Shown: positions 9,912 through 18,091, numbered from the stretch's first letter. The stretch: DNA of 64,000 bases from Commensalibacter papalotli (ex Servin-Garciduenas et al. 2014) (GCF_000527695.1 NZ_ATSX01000001.1:806001-870000), one strand, 5' to 3'. Notes: a model not told the origin generated them from the sequence alone. Translations and numbers: made by a program.

Positions 9912-11159
9912 ATGGATATCCTAACGCTTATATCTTGCCTATTTTTACTGACAGCAATCAGCAGTGCAATTAATCATAAATTCCTTCATCTTCCTATGAC
10001 TATTGGAATTATGATTATGGCTTTTATATTTTCGTTGATTTTATTTATCAGTGATTATTCAATCTCCTTTTTTTCGGGATACCATTTTGCCAAAGATATT
10101 TTATCTGATTTAGATTTTCCAAAACTTTTATTAAACGGTGCTTTGGCATTCTTGTTGTTCGCAGGAAGTTTACATATAAAACTTGCTGAGCTATGGAAAG
10201 CTAAATTTAACGTAGCCTCCTTGGCAATTTTAGGAACATTAATCTGTATTTTTACACTAGGAAGTGCTTTTTGGTTATTATTCTACCTAGCTCCTATTTC
10301 AATTCCTTTTATTTGGTGTTTAATCCTTGGATCAATCCTAGCTCCAACAGATCCTGTTGCAATTATTAATATGTTAGGTAGATTAGGTCTACCTGATCGA
10401 TTGCAAGCAATCTTTGCGGGAGAAAGCTTGTTTAATGATGGTATTGCTTTATTGGCATTTTCAACATTAATCACCATCGCAACAACCGGTATTTATCCCA
10501 GTGCTGCTGGACTTTCGCTCGTCTTTATACAAGAAGTATTTGGTTCTGGTATCCTCGGAGCAATCACAGCTTTGATCATTATCTATATTATGAAGCGAAT
10601 TAATCATGATGAGATTATGATTTTATTCTCTCTCGCTTTGGCAGCGGGCACGTTTGCTCTGGCTGGGCATTTACATATGTCTGGGCCGATCGCTGTTGTC
10701 GTTAGCGGATTATTAATGGGTGATTATCTTCAAAAGCGTCCTAACAAAGAGGACCATGATACAGTTACAGGGTTTTGGCATGTAATTGATGAAATTTTAA
10801 ATACATCATTATTTTTGCTTATTGGTTTGGAAATTATGATTATTCCGTTTCACCCCCAAACACTGCTCATTAGCTTGTTATGTATCCCATTCTTGATTCT
10901 AAGTCGTTTCATTGCTATCGGAATCAGCGGTGCTGTCTTATTATATAAAGACAGTAACCGTAGAGGATTAATTTCAATCTTGACTTGGGGAGGATTAAGA
11001 GGAGGGATTTCATTGGCAATTGCCTTATCCCTTCCTGATGGAGAACTGAAAAGTGATATCCTTATTATAACTTATGTCTGTGTTATTTTCACAATAATTG
11101 TACAAGGACTCACTATGGAAAAAGTTATTAACTATTTTTACAAATTAAATAAAAAATAA
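9912..11159 (+). CDS. CPA1-family sodium/proton antiporter
   Basis: A 415-residue polytopic membrane protein with roughly 12 hydrophobic segments. It carries the CPA1 motifs DPVAI in the fourth-fifth segment region and GESLFNDG, with the paired Asn-Asp used for cation/proton exchange, and a late GGLRGGISLAIAL segment typical of NhaP/YjcE-like exchangers. Expected role: exchange of cytoplasmic Na+ (or K+) for external protons, for pH and ion homeostasis. It lacks a long cytoplasmic regulatory tail. Its stop at 11157-11159 is one base from the displaced stop of the original rsmB (see attL), so before prophage insertion this gene was convergent with rsmB. Confidence 0.9.
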   Translation: MDILTLISCLFLLTAISSAINHKFLHLPMTIGIMIMAFIFSLILFISDYSISFFSGYHFAKDILSDLDFPKLLLNGALAFLLFAGSLHIKLAELWKAKFNVASLAILGTLICIFTLGSAFWLLFYLAPISIPFIWCLILGSILAPTDPVAIINMLGRLGLPDRLQAIFAGESLFNDGIALLAFSTLITIATTGIYPSAAGLSLVFIQEVFGSGILGAITALIIIYIMKRINHDEIMILFSLALAAGTFALAGHLHMSGPIAVVVSGLLMGDYLQKRPNKEDHDTVTGFWHVIDEILNTSLFLLIGLEIMIIPFHPQTLLISLLCIPFLILSRFIAIGISGAVLLYKDSNRRGLISILTWGGLRGGISLAIALSLPDGELKSDILIITYVCVIFTIIVQGLTMEKVINYFYKLNKK

Positions 11160-11160
11160 A

Positions 11161-11200
11161 TTATACGGCTGCCTTTTCCTTTTGACGCTCTAAAACAGCA
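11161..11200 (-). pseudogene. rsmB: Detached original 3' end of rsmB, including attL
   Basis: Read on the minus strand, the codons here give AVLERQKEKAAV followed by the stop at 11161-11163. The current rsmB at the other end of the prophage reads CAVLERS and stop. The shared AVLER is the attachment core. So the ancestral RsmB ended in about seven more residues, and the phage supplies a replacement last codon and stop. This explains both the insertion point and the orientation. Confidence 0.85.
11185..11200. repeat. attL core (16-bp direct repeat)
   Basis: The sequence ACGCTCTAAAACAGCA is identical to 34266-34281. The flanking bases differ. It lies within the last codons of rsmB on the chromosome side. 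Confidence 0.88.
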
Positions 11201-11239
11201 TCTAATAATCAATAAAAACAATATGTTAATTGTTAATTA

Positions 11240-11259
11240 GGTGTAATTTGGTGTAAATT
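11240..11259. repeat. Tandem GGTGTAA-type decamers near the left prophage end (possible integrase arm sites)
   Basis: Two direct decamers, GGTGTAATTT and GGTGTAAATT, sit 40 nt inside attL. The same tandem pair in the same orientation occurs at 34149-34168 inside attR. This placement fits arm-type binding sites of a tyrosine integrase. Binding is inferred. Confidence 0.5.
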
Positions 11260-11264
11260 CTTTG

Positions 11265-11289
11265 AACTACCCGGAATTTCCGGGTGGTT
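11265..11289 (-). terminator. Hairpin downstream of the endolysin gene
   Basis: Ten-base arms AACTACCCGG and CCGGGTGGTT, with one wobble pair and a 5-nt loop, lie 3 nt after the endolysin stop. There is no clear T-run after it, so termination strength is uncertain. Confidence 0.45.
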
Positions 11290-11292
11290 GGA

Positions 11293-11811
11293 TTAAGCAT
11301 CAATAGCCTGCTTGAAACGATCGACATTATCCTGCCAGACTGCTTTACCAAGAGCGGTATTATAATATTTCTTGTGATACTGGGCCATTGCGGTGGCATC
11401 TGTTGCACTCGGTAACGCAGTAGAAACTCTTAAATAAAACACTCGACACATCGCTGCGGCAAAGAAAATATTGCCCGTGATTGTCGTGGGTTTTGGGATG
11501 CCGTTATTATCTGTATTCCATTCACCCGCGATATTTTTGAGTAATGCTGCAAGATGGCTACGTTTAGGGCCAGCCAAAAAATTCTTCCAAATATCATTAT
11601 AAGTCGCTGGCTCCATCTGCATCGCACCCACAGCAGGGCCATTACCCAATTGTTTGAGATAGGTAACCCCTCCAGCGTATCCTTCTGCAAGGAATGTGCC
11701 TGTAACTTGGTTAATGGCCCTAGCACCGCCAAGACCCAGATAATCCAATGCTGGCCTAATAATTTCTTGTTTCAAATGTGGAATATAAATTCCACCCGTA
11801 ATTTTAGACAT
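11293..11811 (-). CDS. Phage endolysin (lysozyme/transglycosylase-like)
   Basis: A 172-residue protein with a central GPAVGAMQMEPATYNDIW segment, the substrate-cleft pattern of lysozyme/transglycosylase-like muramidases, with a Glu shortly before in FLAEGY that could be catalytic. No signal peptide is visible, so export would need the holin-like proteins upstream. It is the last gene of the prophage lysis region, separated from the phospholipase-like gene by a terminator hairpin. Assignment rests on motif pattern and position; the exact glycoside hydrolase family is not certain. Confidence 0.7.
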   Translation of the reverse strand: MSKITGGIYIPHLKQEIIRPALDYLGLGGARAINQVTGTFLAEGYAGGVTYLKQLGNGPAVGAMQMEPATYNDIWKNFLAGPKRSHLAALLKNIAGEWNTDNNGIPKPTTITGNIFFAAAMCRVFYLRVSTALPSATDATAMAQYHKKYYNTALGKAVWQDNVDRFKQAIDA

Positions 11812-11843
11812 ATGATATTTCTTTGCGATAAGAATATAAATAT

Positions 11844-11868
11844 AAAAAGCCAGCTATATGCTGGCTTT
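11844..11868 (-). terminator. Rho-independent terminator after the phospholipase-like gene
   Basis: Perfect 9-bp stem (AAAGCCAGC / GCTGGCTTT) with a 5-nt loop. On the minus strand it is followed by a short T-rich stretch. It separates the 691-aa gene from the endolysin. Confidence 0.75.
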
Positions 11869-11877
11869 CCTAACAAA

Positions 11878-13953
11878 TTATTTAAAATTATATGAAATAA
11901 TTGTATCTATTATTTTTTCATTTAAAAAATCAAGATATACGATATTTGGTTTAGATTGCCCTTGCTTTATAATTCTATCATATAAAACTGTTGGTAATTT
12001 ATCATTGGCAATTTTTGCTAGATCAATTATAAATTTAGATGAAAGAGATACTCCAGTTAAAGTCCAAGAAAGTAAAAATAAATAATCTTTTCCTAAACCG
12101 CCATATTTATTCCATTTTTCAATTTGGTTATCAGACATTGTTTCATAAATATCTGTCTCTGAATATTTATCATATACTGAAAAATTGCTGTCTTGCACTG
12201 CTCCGCCATCACTATCTTTATACCTAAAACGTCCCTTGGCAGGATCAATAACGTTTACTTTCGTATTAACGCAATTACCCAAATCACCACCTTCTTCCTC
12301 CTCACAATGAATATATGAATCATAATCATAAGCAATAATAAGCTTACCTTGCAGCTCAGATAAAGGTTGTTTTACTAAATTAACATTTTTACCTTTATAA
12401 AAAATATCGGAGTAATCATTTAAAAATTGATCAAGATGATATTTAATCTCGTCTTCAGAATAATGCCATGGAACTTCATAGCCTAAAATTTTATAATTTC
12501 GAATATGAGATATTTTAAATATGACAACCTCAGAAGGACATAACTCCAAAAACGCCTTAGCTTGTTCCATAATTGTTTTTAAATTTTGCCCATTGGCTCC
12601 TGGAAAATCCGTAGTATATTTATTACCACCACGATGATATGTCACCATTTCGGCAGTCCAGGATGTAAGACCGTCATAATCTATGCGAATATCAAAATAT
12701 CTTGCCCCTAAAAGTAACTGATCCTCTATTCCAAATTCCTGAGTTTTAGTTCTGCCAGCTATATTTGCTATTGGCTCAAAACCGAATATATTAAGTGTGG
12801 AATTATGAATCTCTGACATCCCTGCATCATGGCTGCCTGGCATCATAATATTGTTTAAAATTGTACCATTCGGCAGCCTTTTCATCCATCTTTTATTCAT
12901 ACACCAATATCCTTTTGGAAACTCTGGCATTTGCATTTTAACTTCGTTAACACTCGTTTTAGCACCACGCAAAAATTTAAAAGGAGCCTTTAGTTCATCT
13001 AGGATATAATCTATAATCAAAGAATCAGAAGATTGATATTGACCATTTTTGCTACCAAACCACCAATTGTTTGAAGTTCCAGAATGCCCTTGAGCAAAAG
13101 CAACATCTCTAAACACAAATTCATATTTATTATTAGGTAATTTGTTTCCTTCTAACTCTATCGTTAAATCACCAATCACAGCGAAATTTAATTCACCAGG
13201 ATCATGACCGAAAGTACTTTGTGAGGACGTAATTTCGTTTTTAAACCAATTCGCTGTTTTAGCTGTACCATTACGATCAAATCCAAAATCAAAAATAACA
13301 GACTTTCCATTTACATCGAAAGAATACTCCCTATTTACTTGAAACATTTGATTATCAGATGCACAAAACCTACTTACTCTATATGATACCTTTTTAAATG
13401 TATGATTACTATCATCCAGCGTTAAACTAACAGTGTTTCTTGTAGGCATACTAAACGATACGGCGTTAGGATCATTTCCTCCCCTATAAAATGTTAACTT
13501 AACTAATCCATCTGCACTTAGCAACTGCACCTGATTATCACCAGTACGCTCACAATTTTTGCCACCGAACCACCAATTATTCGTAGAACCTGACTTACCT
13601 TGAGCCAAGACAACATCATTAAATTTATATGTAGTTGTTACACCGCTATTTTGAACGGTTAATTCAAGATTTCCAATAAATGCAAAATTTAAATTACCAG
13701 CAGCATGACCAAAAGTCGTATTTTTGGCGGTATCTACTTGACCATTAAACCAACTTGCAACAGCCCCAGAGCCTTTACGTCCAACTCTAAAGCGAAATTT
13801 ACCATCACCTCCACAGGTCAAAACCGAGCCATTTCTAACATCGCTAGGTTGTCCACCAGTTACACTACTACCTGTTACTAAGTATTTACCACTAATAATG
13901 TTGTATCCAGAAGGAAGGTTAAAATACACATCATTATCTCTAATTGTAGCCAT
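11878..13953 (-). CDS. Two-repeat protein with C-terminal PI-specific phospholipase C-like domain
   Basis: This 691-residue protein has two parts. Residues 1-340 hold two similar units of about 170 aa, each with FGH..G.LNFA.IG, a ..A.AQG.SG..NNWWFG block (117-130 and 287-300) and hydrophobic strands, suggesting a duplicated beta-rich binding or assembly domain. Residues 350-690 resemble PI-PLC X domains: the general base His375 in MPGSHDAGM, GARYFDIRID (416-425) and a second His440 in TYHRGG, all at family spacing. Such enzymes cleave phosphatidylinositol or GPI-type lipids by acid-base catalysis. No classical signal peptide is visible. AAGGAG lies 8 nt before the ATG. It lies in the prophage lysis region but is not a normal lysis gene, so I read it as cargo, perhaps released on lysis or acting on host-animal membranes. 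Confidence 0.78.
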   Translation of the reverse strand: MATIRDNDVYFNLPSGYNIISGKYLVTGSSVTGGQPSDVRNGSVLTCGGDGKFRFRVGRKGSGAVASWFNGQVDTAKNTTFGHAAGNLNFAFIGNLELTVQNSGVTTTYKFNDVVLAQGKSGSTNNWWFGGKNCERTGDNQVQLLSADGLVKLTFYRGGNDPNAVSFSMPTRNTVSLTLDDSNHTFKKVSYRVSRFCASDNQMFQVNREYSFDVNGKSVIFDFGFDRNGTAKTANWFKNEITSSQSTFGHDPGELNFAVIGDLTIELEGNKLPNNKYEFVFRDVAFAQGHSGTSNNWWFGSKNGQYQSSDSLIIDYILDELKAPFKFLRGAKTSVNEVKMQMPEFPKGYWCMNKRWMKRLPNGTILNNIMMPGSHDAGMSEIHNSTLNIFGFEPIANIAGRTKTQEFGIEDQLLLGARYFDIRIDYDGLTSWTAEMVTYHRGGNKYTTDFPGANGQNLKTIMEQAKAFLELCPSEVVIFKISHIRNYKILGYEVPWHYSEDEIKYHLDQFLNDYSDIFYKGKNVNLVKQPLSELQGKLIIAYDYDSYIHCEEEEGGDLGNCVNTKVNVIDPAKGRFRYKDSDGGAVQDSNFSVYDKYSETDIYETMSDNQIEKWNKYGGLGKDYLFLLSWTLTGVSLSSKFIIDLAKIANDKLPTVLYDRIIKQGQSKPNIVYLDFLNEKIIDTIISYNFK

Positions 13954-14094
13954 AATATTTACTCCTTTATTTAAATATTAATTCAATAAAAAATTATTTT
14001 TATAAATATAAAACTATATAAAAATTGTCGTTTGAAATATTAAACAATATAAATATTATATCAGTACATAACTATAACAACAAATTTAATTTTA

Positions 14095-14253
14095 TTACTT
14101 CTCTTTCCACGTTTTAATCACCGCACATATTGCACGGATAACGAATGACATTGGAATACTGATTGCTACAACGGGAATGACCCAAGGATCATGGATTTTG
14201 ATCCATTCGGCGTTACTCTCCCACCACCAACGCAGGATTTCAAAGAGATTCAT
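14095..14253 (-). CDS. Small single-pass membrane protein of the prophage lysis region
   Basis: A 52-codon frame starting at the ATG at 14253 (MNLFEILRWWWESNAEW) with one hydrophobic segment of about 20 residues (VIPVVAISIPMSFVIRAIC) and a basic C-terminus. It overlaps the end of the upstream four-helix membrane gene by 14 nt, which suggests translational coupling. Size and neighbours fit an accessory lysis protein such as a holin-like or spanin-like product, but no family is recognised. Confidence 0.55.
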   Translation of the reverse strand: MNLFEILRWWWESNAEWIKIHDPWVIPVVAISIPMSFVIRAICAVIKTWKEK

Positions 14254-14653
14254 GGTATTTCTCTATCCCCCGTATGGCCCGACAAAGCGCGTAAAGATTG
14301 ATCGTTGCGAATACACCCCATGCAATCAGGCTGAAGTGCCATTGGCCATAAAAGAGAATATTTAAAAATCCCCATATTAATAATGATGATGCAAAGAATG
14401 CAGTTATTCCCCTGCCTATCAAACTTTCATAATTCAATGCACAATATTGAAGTAAGCCAATATAAACAAACAGAAGCTCCCACACCTTATCAGGCATGAA
14501 TTGCAAGAAACCATCGATAAAAGATTGTTGGATAATAATGCTCGTTGGCTCACATAGCCCATAAACCCCAACGGCCATCAATAAAATAGAACTCCACCAT
14601 TCTGCAAACCAGTGATCATGATTTCGCAGAGAATTAACGATCCTTCTGACCAT
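14240..14653 (-). CDS. Four-helix membrane protein of the lysis region
   Basis: From the ATG at 14653, which has GGAG 8 nt upstream, the product is 137 aa with about four hydrophobic segments (SILLMAVGVYGL; LLFVYIGLLQYCAL; AFFASSLLIWGFLNILF; SLIAWGVFATINLYAL). The longer frame to 14701 lacks this signal. The gene overlaps the 81-aa membrane gene upstream and the 52-aa gene downstream. It could be a holin or antiholin; the family is not recognised. Confidence 0.65.
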   Translation of the reverse strand: MVRRIVNSLRNHDHWFAEWWSSILLMAVGVYGLCEPTSIIIQQSFIDGFLQFMPDKVWELLFVYIGLLQYCALNYESLIGRGITAFFASSLLIWGFLNILFYGQWHFSLIAWGVFATINLYALCRAIRGIEKYHESL

Positions 14654-14879
14654 CTTTATTCTCCTTAATTTCATCTGGCTTTTTAAAGGATGCCAGCACA
14701 TGAATAACTTGCCAAAGGCTATGCCATTTACTGGTCATTTCTGGCTCTTTCCAAAAACGCATCATCAACGTACACAACGTTACGATAGCCGTCACCACAG
14801 CAACAATATTTCCCGCAATATCCCCTGGGATTACTCCCAACACATATTGAAATCCTTGTAATAGTAAATCTGTGTTCAT
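14634..14879 (-). CDS. Holin-like small membrane protein
   Basis: An 81-residue protein with one hydrophobic segment (IPGDIAGNIVAVVTAIVTLC, residues 18-37) and a charged tail ending in KENKDGQKDR, a layout common in small phage holins. It opens the minus-strand lysis cluster just after a terminator hairpin and overlaps the next membrane gene by 20 nt. Holin function is inferred from size, topology and position beside the endolysin. Confidence 0.6.
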   Translation of the reverse strand: MNTDLLLQGFQYVLGVIPGDIAGNIVAVVTAIVTLCTLMMRFWKEPEMTSKWHSLWQVIHVLASFKKPDEIKENKDGQKDR

Positions 14880-14893
14880 TCGTTTTTTCCCAT

Positions 14894-14921
14894 AAAAAAA
14901 GCCACCCGTAATGAGTGGCTT
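14894..14921 (-). terminator. Rho-independent terminator between the ATPase cassette and the lysis genes
   Basis: Stem AAGCCAC / GTGGCTT; on the minus strand it is followed by a run of seven T. It isolates the lysis genes from minus-strand transcription coming from the cassette. Confidence 0.75.
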
Positions 14922-14954
14922 GTAGTATTGTTTTTAATCTAAATCTTGTGTATA

Positions 14955-15058
14955 TAACGCTAAGTTATCACCAACAGGAACCCCCAAGGTAAGTTAGTCA
15001 TAACAGACTAAACACGGCAGGAATCCACTCACTTCAGGAAGGGGTGGCGGTCAAATCT
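14955..15058 (+). mobile_element. Sequence resembling an IS200/IS605 right end / omega-RNA scaffold (no tnpB)
   Basis: The stretch GGCAGGAATCCACTC, a hairpin (CCACTC at 15025-15030 with GGGTGG at 15042-15047, one G-T pair) containing CTTCAG, then GGTCAAA, looks like the conserved 3' end of IS605-family elements, where the TnpB guide RNA scaffold lies. No tnpA or tnpB frame is nearby. It could be a relic or a short non-autonomous copy. Recognised by eye only. Confidence 0.4.
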
Positions 15059-15133
15059 CCATCCTAAAGAATGAAGTTTTACGGCTAATAATGATAAAGC
15101 TTTTATATTTTCATTGATTAAGAAAAGAACATC

Positions 15134-15886
15134 TTAATTTGGTGTAATATAATTTGAAAAGATACAAGTGATTTCTTTCGTAGAATCAAATAAGTATTCA
15201 ATCCCACTGGATAATATAATCTGTAACTCATTATCAACAATTATATAACGATCATGGTTTGTTCTTTTAGAAAAATGATTATCCTGTTTTATAGTAAAAT
15301 GTGCAAATTGTGTCTTTATCTTTGTACATACATCCTGTTTTAAATCCATAAAAATAGTTAATTGAGATTCTTGGAATAAGTTTAAAAATTTAATAAATTC
15401 TTCTTTATCGGCTATATGCTTATCAAAAATTGTAATAGATTTTGCTTTAGAAAAAACATGAGATAAAAAATTAAGCAAATCATTTCTACACTCACCAGCA
15501 GCCTTAGAAATAACATAATGGGTATCAAATGTTGTCTTATTAATATTTACATAACAACAAGCGTCAATCTGTACTTCGCTATCTGTATCTGTTAAAATGA
15601 TTTTTAATATAGTATAATGTGCTAGTGCCTCTAAATCTAAATTATTTATGAAACCTTGTTTTGAAAGTGTAGGTCTTAGTCTCGCCGCTCTAGCTTCGTC
15701 TATTAATTGATTATTAATAAGCCTATTTAATTGTTTAATATTAGTTAGGTGCGGGCGATAAAATTTAAAAAAATTATGCAGCTTTTGTTTATCCAAATAT
15801 TCTGAACCGATCAATCCATCCTTTATTTTAAAATAAAAAAGCAAAAGATCATCACTAAGAACTAAATATAATGGATTTGTATTCAT
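15134..15886 (-). CDS. Putative effector of the ATPase cassette, C-terminal HDR motif
   Basis: A 250-residue soluble protein, third gene of the DUF262-ATPase cassette; its ATG overlaps the ATPase stop by 4 nt (ATGA), so translation is coupled. The N-terminal half is helical and not recognised. The C-terminal 100 residues have ITIFDKHIADK (151-161) and NHDRYIIVDNELQIILSSGI (210-229). The HDR followed by strands and a small-residue turn resembles phospholipase-D-like folds of the MIT C-terminal type, which keep the HDR but often lack a full HxK active site. I infer that it is the effector or target-sensing part of a defence system. The fold is a guess from a short motif. Confidence 0.55.
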   Translation of the reverse strand: MNTNPLYLVLSDDLLLFYFKIKDGLIGSEYLDKQKLHNFFKFYRPHLTNIKQLNRLINNQLIDEARAARLRPTLSKQGFINNLDLEALAHYTILKIILTDTDSEVQIDACCYVNINKTTFDTHYVISKAAGECRNDLLNFLSHVFSKAKSITIFDKHIADKEEFIKFLNLFQESQLTIFMDLKQDVCTKIKTQFAHFTIKQDNHFSKRTNHDRYIIVDNELQIILSSGIEYLFDSTKEITCIFSNYITPN

Positions 15887-16944
15887 GATATCTCTAATAC
15901 TTCTTGTAAAGTTGCATCAAAGAAGCCACTAGGAAATTGTATTTCTTGACCTTCCTTATTAGAATAGCGTCCTTTTTGATTGATATAAATAGGAATGAAA
16001 TTATCTTTTTCAGAAGATTTATAATGAATAATAATTTTATTATGATCTAAAGATTCTTTATATACATTATAACAAAACTTAAGAGGAATATGTTCACTAT
16101 GAGTCTCTAATATTAATTGAACACCTGAATTAGCGATCATAGTAAAAAAATCACTTAAAATAGCTTGAGCTTTAGGATGCAAATGCAACTCAGGATTTTC
16201 AATTATGACAATATCATCTTTTTTAGCTAATAAGCACATCAATAAGATATGTACTAAATTATTCTGTCCTGTTCCAACTGAATTCGGTGCTATATTTGAT
16301 AAATCATTCATTGAGTAATAGAACGTTACAAATTGTTCTATTTCTTTATTTTCAGTTACAATCGAAATCTTCTGGTTTATAATCTTTGATAACCAATAAT
16401 CTAATTGATAGTCCAGTGTCTTAACTTTCTGATCAAAGCACACTTCATCTCTTAATTGTAAATTCCTATTTTTTGTTAAAATAAACGGTGTATTATAACC
16501 GAAATAATCTATAGAATCCTCAGATAAATTATTTGTAAGAGTTATAGCTTCAAATTCCTTCCTATTAGCAGATAGGTAATGTAGATTACTAAGGTGTTTA
16601 ATATCAACGCTAATATTATCTTTTTCTTCAGTTAATGATAATTGATTACAGTTTCCATTATTATATTTAATTAAAACTTCTACTTTCCGAGCATTAATAT
16701 TTTTATTTCTAATTTGTAAAAATGGTTGCCTTAATGATTTAAATTTATCACCAAAAACTTTTTCTTTATCTGTTTGAGGTATTCCATATGCATTCAAATT
16801 TATATAAGATTGAAGTTGAATAATAGATTGTAAAATAGAAGATTTTCCTGATGAATTTGCTCCTATTAGTAATGTGATAGGTTTAAAAGATAACTCTTCT
16901 TTATCAATTGCTTTGAAGCCGTCGACATTAATTTGAGTTATCAT
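15883..16944 (-). CDS. AAA family ATPase, DUF3696 type
   Basis: A 353-residue SMC/RecF-like ATPase. Walker A is GANSSGKSS (28-36); an ABC-type signature lies at NSVGTGQNN (221-229), Walker B plus catalytic Glu at DIVIIENPELHLHP (244-257), and the switch His at LETHSEHI (279-286). The C-terminus IQFPSGFFDATLQEVLE matches the short DUF3696 tail found after such ATPases. This type acts as the NTP-hydrolysing core of many anti-phage systems. It starts 1 nt after the DUF262 gene and overlaps the next gene by 4 nt. Confidence 0.88.
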   Translation of the reverse strand: MITQINVDGFKAIDKEELSFKPITLLIGANSSGKSSILQSIIQLQSYINLNAYGIPQTDKEKVFGDKFKSLRQPFLQIRNKNINARKVEVLIKYNNGNCNQLSLTEEKDNISVDIKHLSNLHYLSANRKEFEAITLTNNLSEDSIDYFGYNTPFILTKNRNLQLRDEVCFDQKVKTLDYQLDYWLSKIINQKISIVTENKEIEQFVTFYYSMNDLSNIAPNSVGTGQNNLVHILLMCLLAKKDDIVIIENPELHLHPKAQAILSDFFTMIANSGVQLILETHSEHIPLKFCYNVYKESLDHNKIIIHYKSSEKDNFIPIYINQKGRYSNKEGQEIQFPSGFFDATLQEVLEIS

Positions 16945-16945
16945 T

Positions 16946-18091
16946 TTAATTTGTTTCCATTTGAATATTTCTTATTTTTTCTTGAATTTCTTTAGCTTTT
17001 GAACAGCGTAAATCAACTACTTTTTTGGAATCAATTCTGTGAAAAAAATTGTTCTCTTCTATGTATTTTTTTGCTTGATCAATCATGTCAATTATATGTT
17101 TTTGTTTTTGTGTATCAGTAGGTATATCACATGCGAGAGCATATGATACCATTTCAAAGAGTCCCATACTTATTGGTTTTCGCCTTTCTGAAACTCCTGT
17201 TTTAGAAAAACGAAAAGCATCTTCACCGAATAAGCTGTAACAATTTTTCATAGTGAGAGAGAAAATGTTCTTTATTTCAGTAATTAAATTTTGTTGTTTC
17301 GGTTCATTAATAAATTTCATAAAATTAGCCAAATACTCGTTCATGTCTGAAGAATATTGAATGTTAATACACTTTTGATATGTTGAATATAAAGCAATAA
17401 AACGTAAGATCATCATCCGACCTTTCATTCTTTTGTCTTCCCGACTATCAAAACCAGTTAATTTTTTATAATCTTCATTTTTTGCTAACTCTTCTAATAA
17501 TGATGTTGCTGTTCCATTATATAAAGCGTGCCGCATTTCTTGGGCGTTTAGTTGAGTTCCACCTCTATTAACTCGATCAAAAATATCATATTTTATATTT
17601 TCTGGTGTAGGAGGTTTAATCACAAACACTATCAACTGGTAATCTTCTATTTTAGATTGCCACTTGGCTTCTAAATCTCCAAAAAACTTACCGTTGAAAT
17701 GTTCAACTTCATTTTTCGTACCTAAGATTTTTAATTTGGATAGTTTAAATTCATTATTTAAAAAACTACATAATGCAGTAATCCTCTGTTTCCCATCTAC
17801 TATCTGTTGATTGCCAGTGCTATCCTCAAAAAAATAAAAAACAGGTATCGGTACTCCCATCAAGATTGATTCTATCAACTCTGATTGTTGTTTATTATTC
17901 CAAGCATTTAATCGTTGAAATTCTGGAGATACGGTCAGCAATTTTTGTTCAATTTTACGTTTAATTTGAAAGATAGAGTACTGATCTCTATGCACATTAA
18001 CTGTGACATTAGGATATTCAATTGGCTCTTCTTCTGGAACTTCAATACCATCATCCTCAAGACCAGTTAATTGTTGCTTAGCACTAACCAT
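16946..18091 (-). CDS. DUF262 (ParB/GmrSD-like) protein
   Basis: A 381-residue protein whose N-terminal third is a DUF262 domain: a strand-helix start YSIFQIKRKIEQ, then SPEFQRLNAWNNKQQSELIE (55-74), SILMGVPIPVFYF, and the signature VDGKQRITAL (98-107). DUF262 has the ParB/Srx nucleotide-binding fold and is the N-terminal part of GmrS-type modification-dependent restriction proteins; here the C-terminal half is helical and lacks an obvious HNH (DUF1524) nuclease motif. First gene of the three-gene cassette, with a -10-like TATAAT upstream. It probably senses or hydrolyses nucleotides, with the nuclease or effector supplied by a partner. Confidence 0.85.
   Translation of the reverse strand: MVSAKQQLTGLEDDGIEVPEEEPIEYPNVTVNVHRDQYSIFQIKRKIEQKLLTVSPEFQRLNAWNNKQQSELIESILMGVPIPVFYFFEDSTGNQQIVDGKQRITALCSFLNNEFKLSKLKILGTKNEVEHFNGKFFGDLEAKWQSKIEDYQLIVFVIKPPTPENIKYDIFDRVNRGGTQLNAQEMRHALYNGTATSLLEELAKNEDYKKLTGFDSREDKRMKGRMMILRFIALYSTYQKCINIQYSSDMNEYLANFMKFINEPKQQNLITEIKNIFSLTMKNCYSLFGEDAFRFSKTGVSERRKPISMGLFEMVSYALACDIPTDTQKQKHIIDMIDQAKKYIEENNFFHRIDSKKVVDLRCSKAKEIQEKIRNIQMETN

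Noticed and set aside
15134-18091. Type IV modification-dependent restriction (GmrSD) as the identity of the cassette
   Set aside because: The DUF262 gene lacks a DUF1524 HNH half, and the ATPase and third gene are not part of GmrSD.
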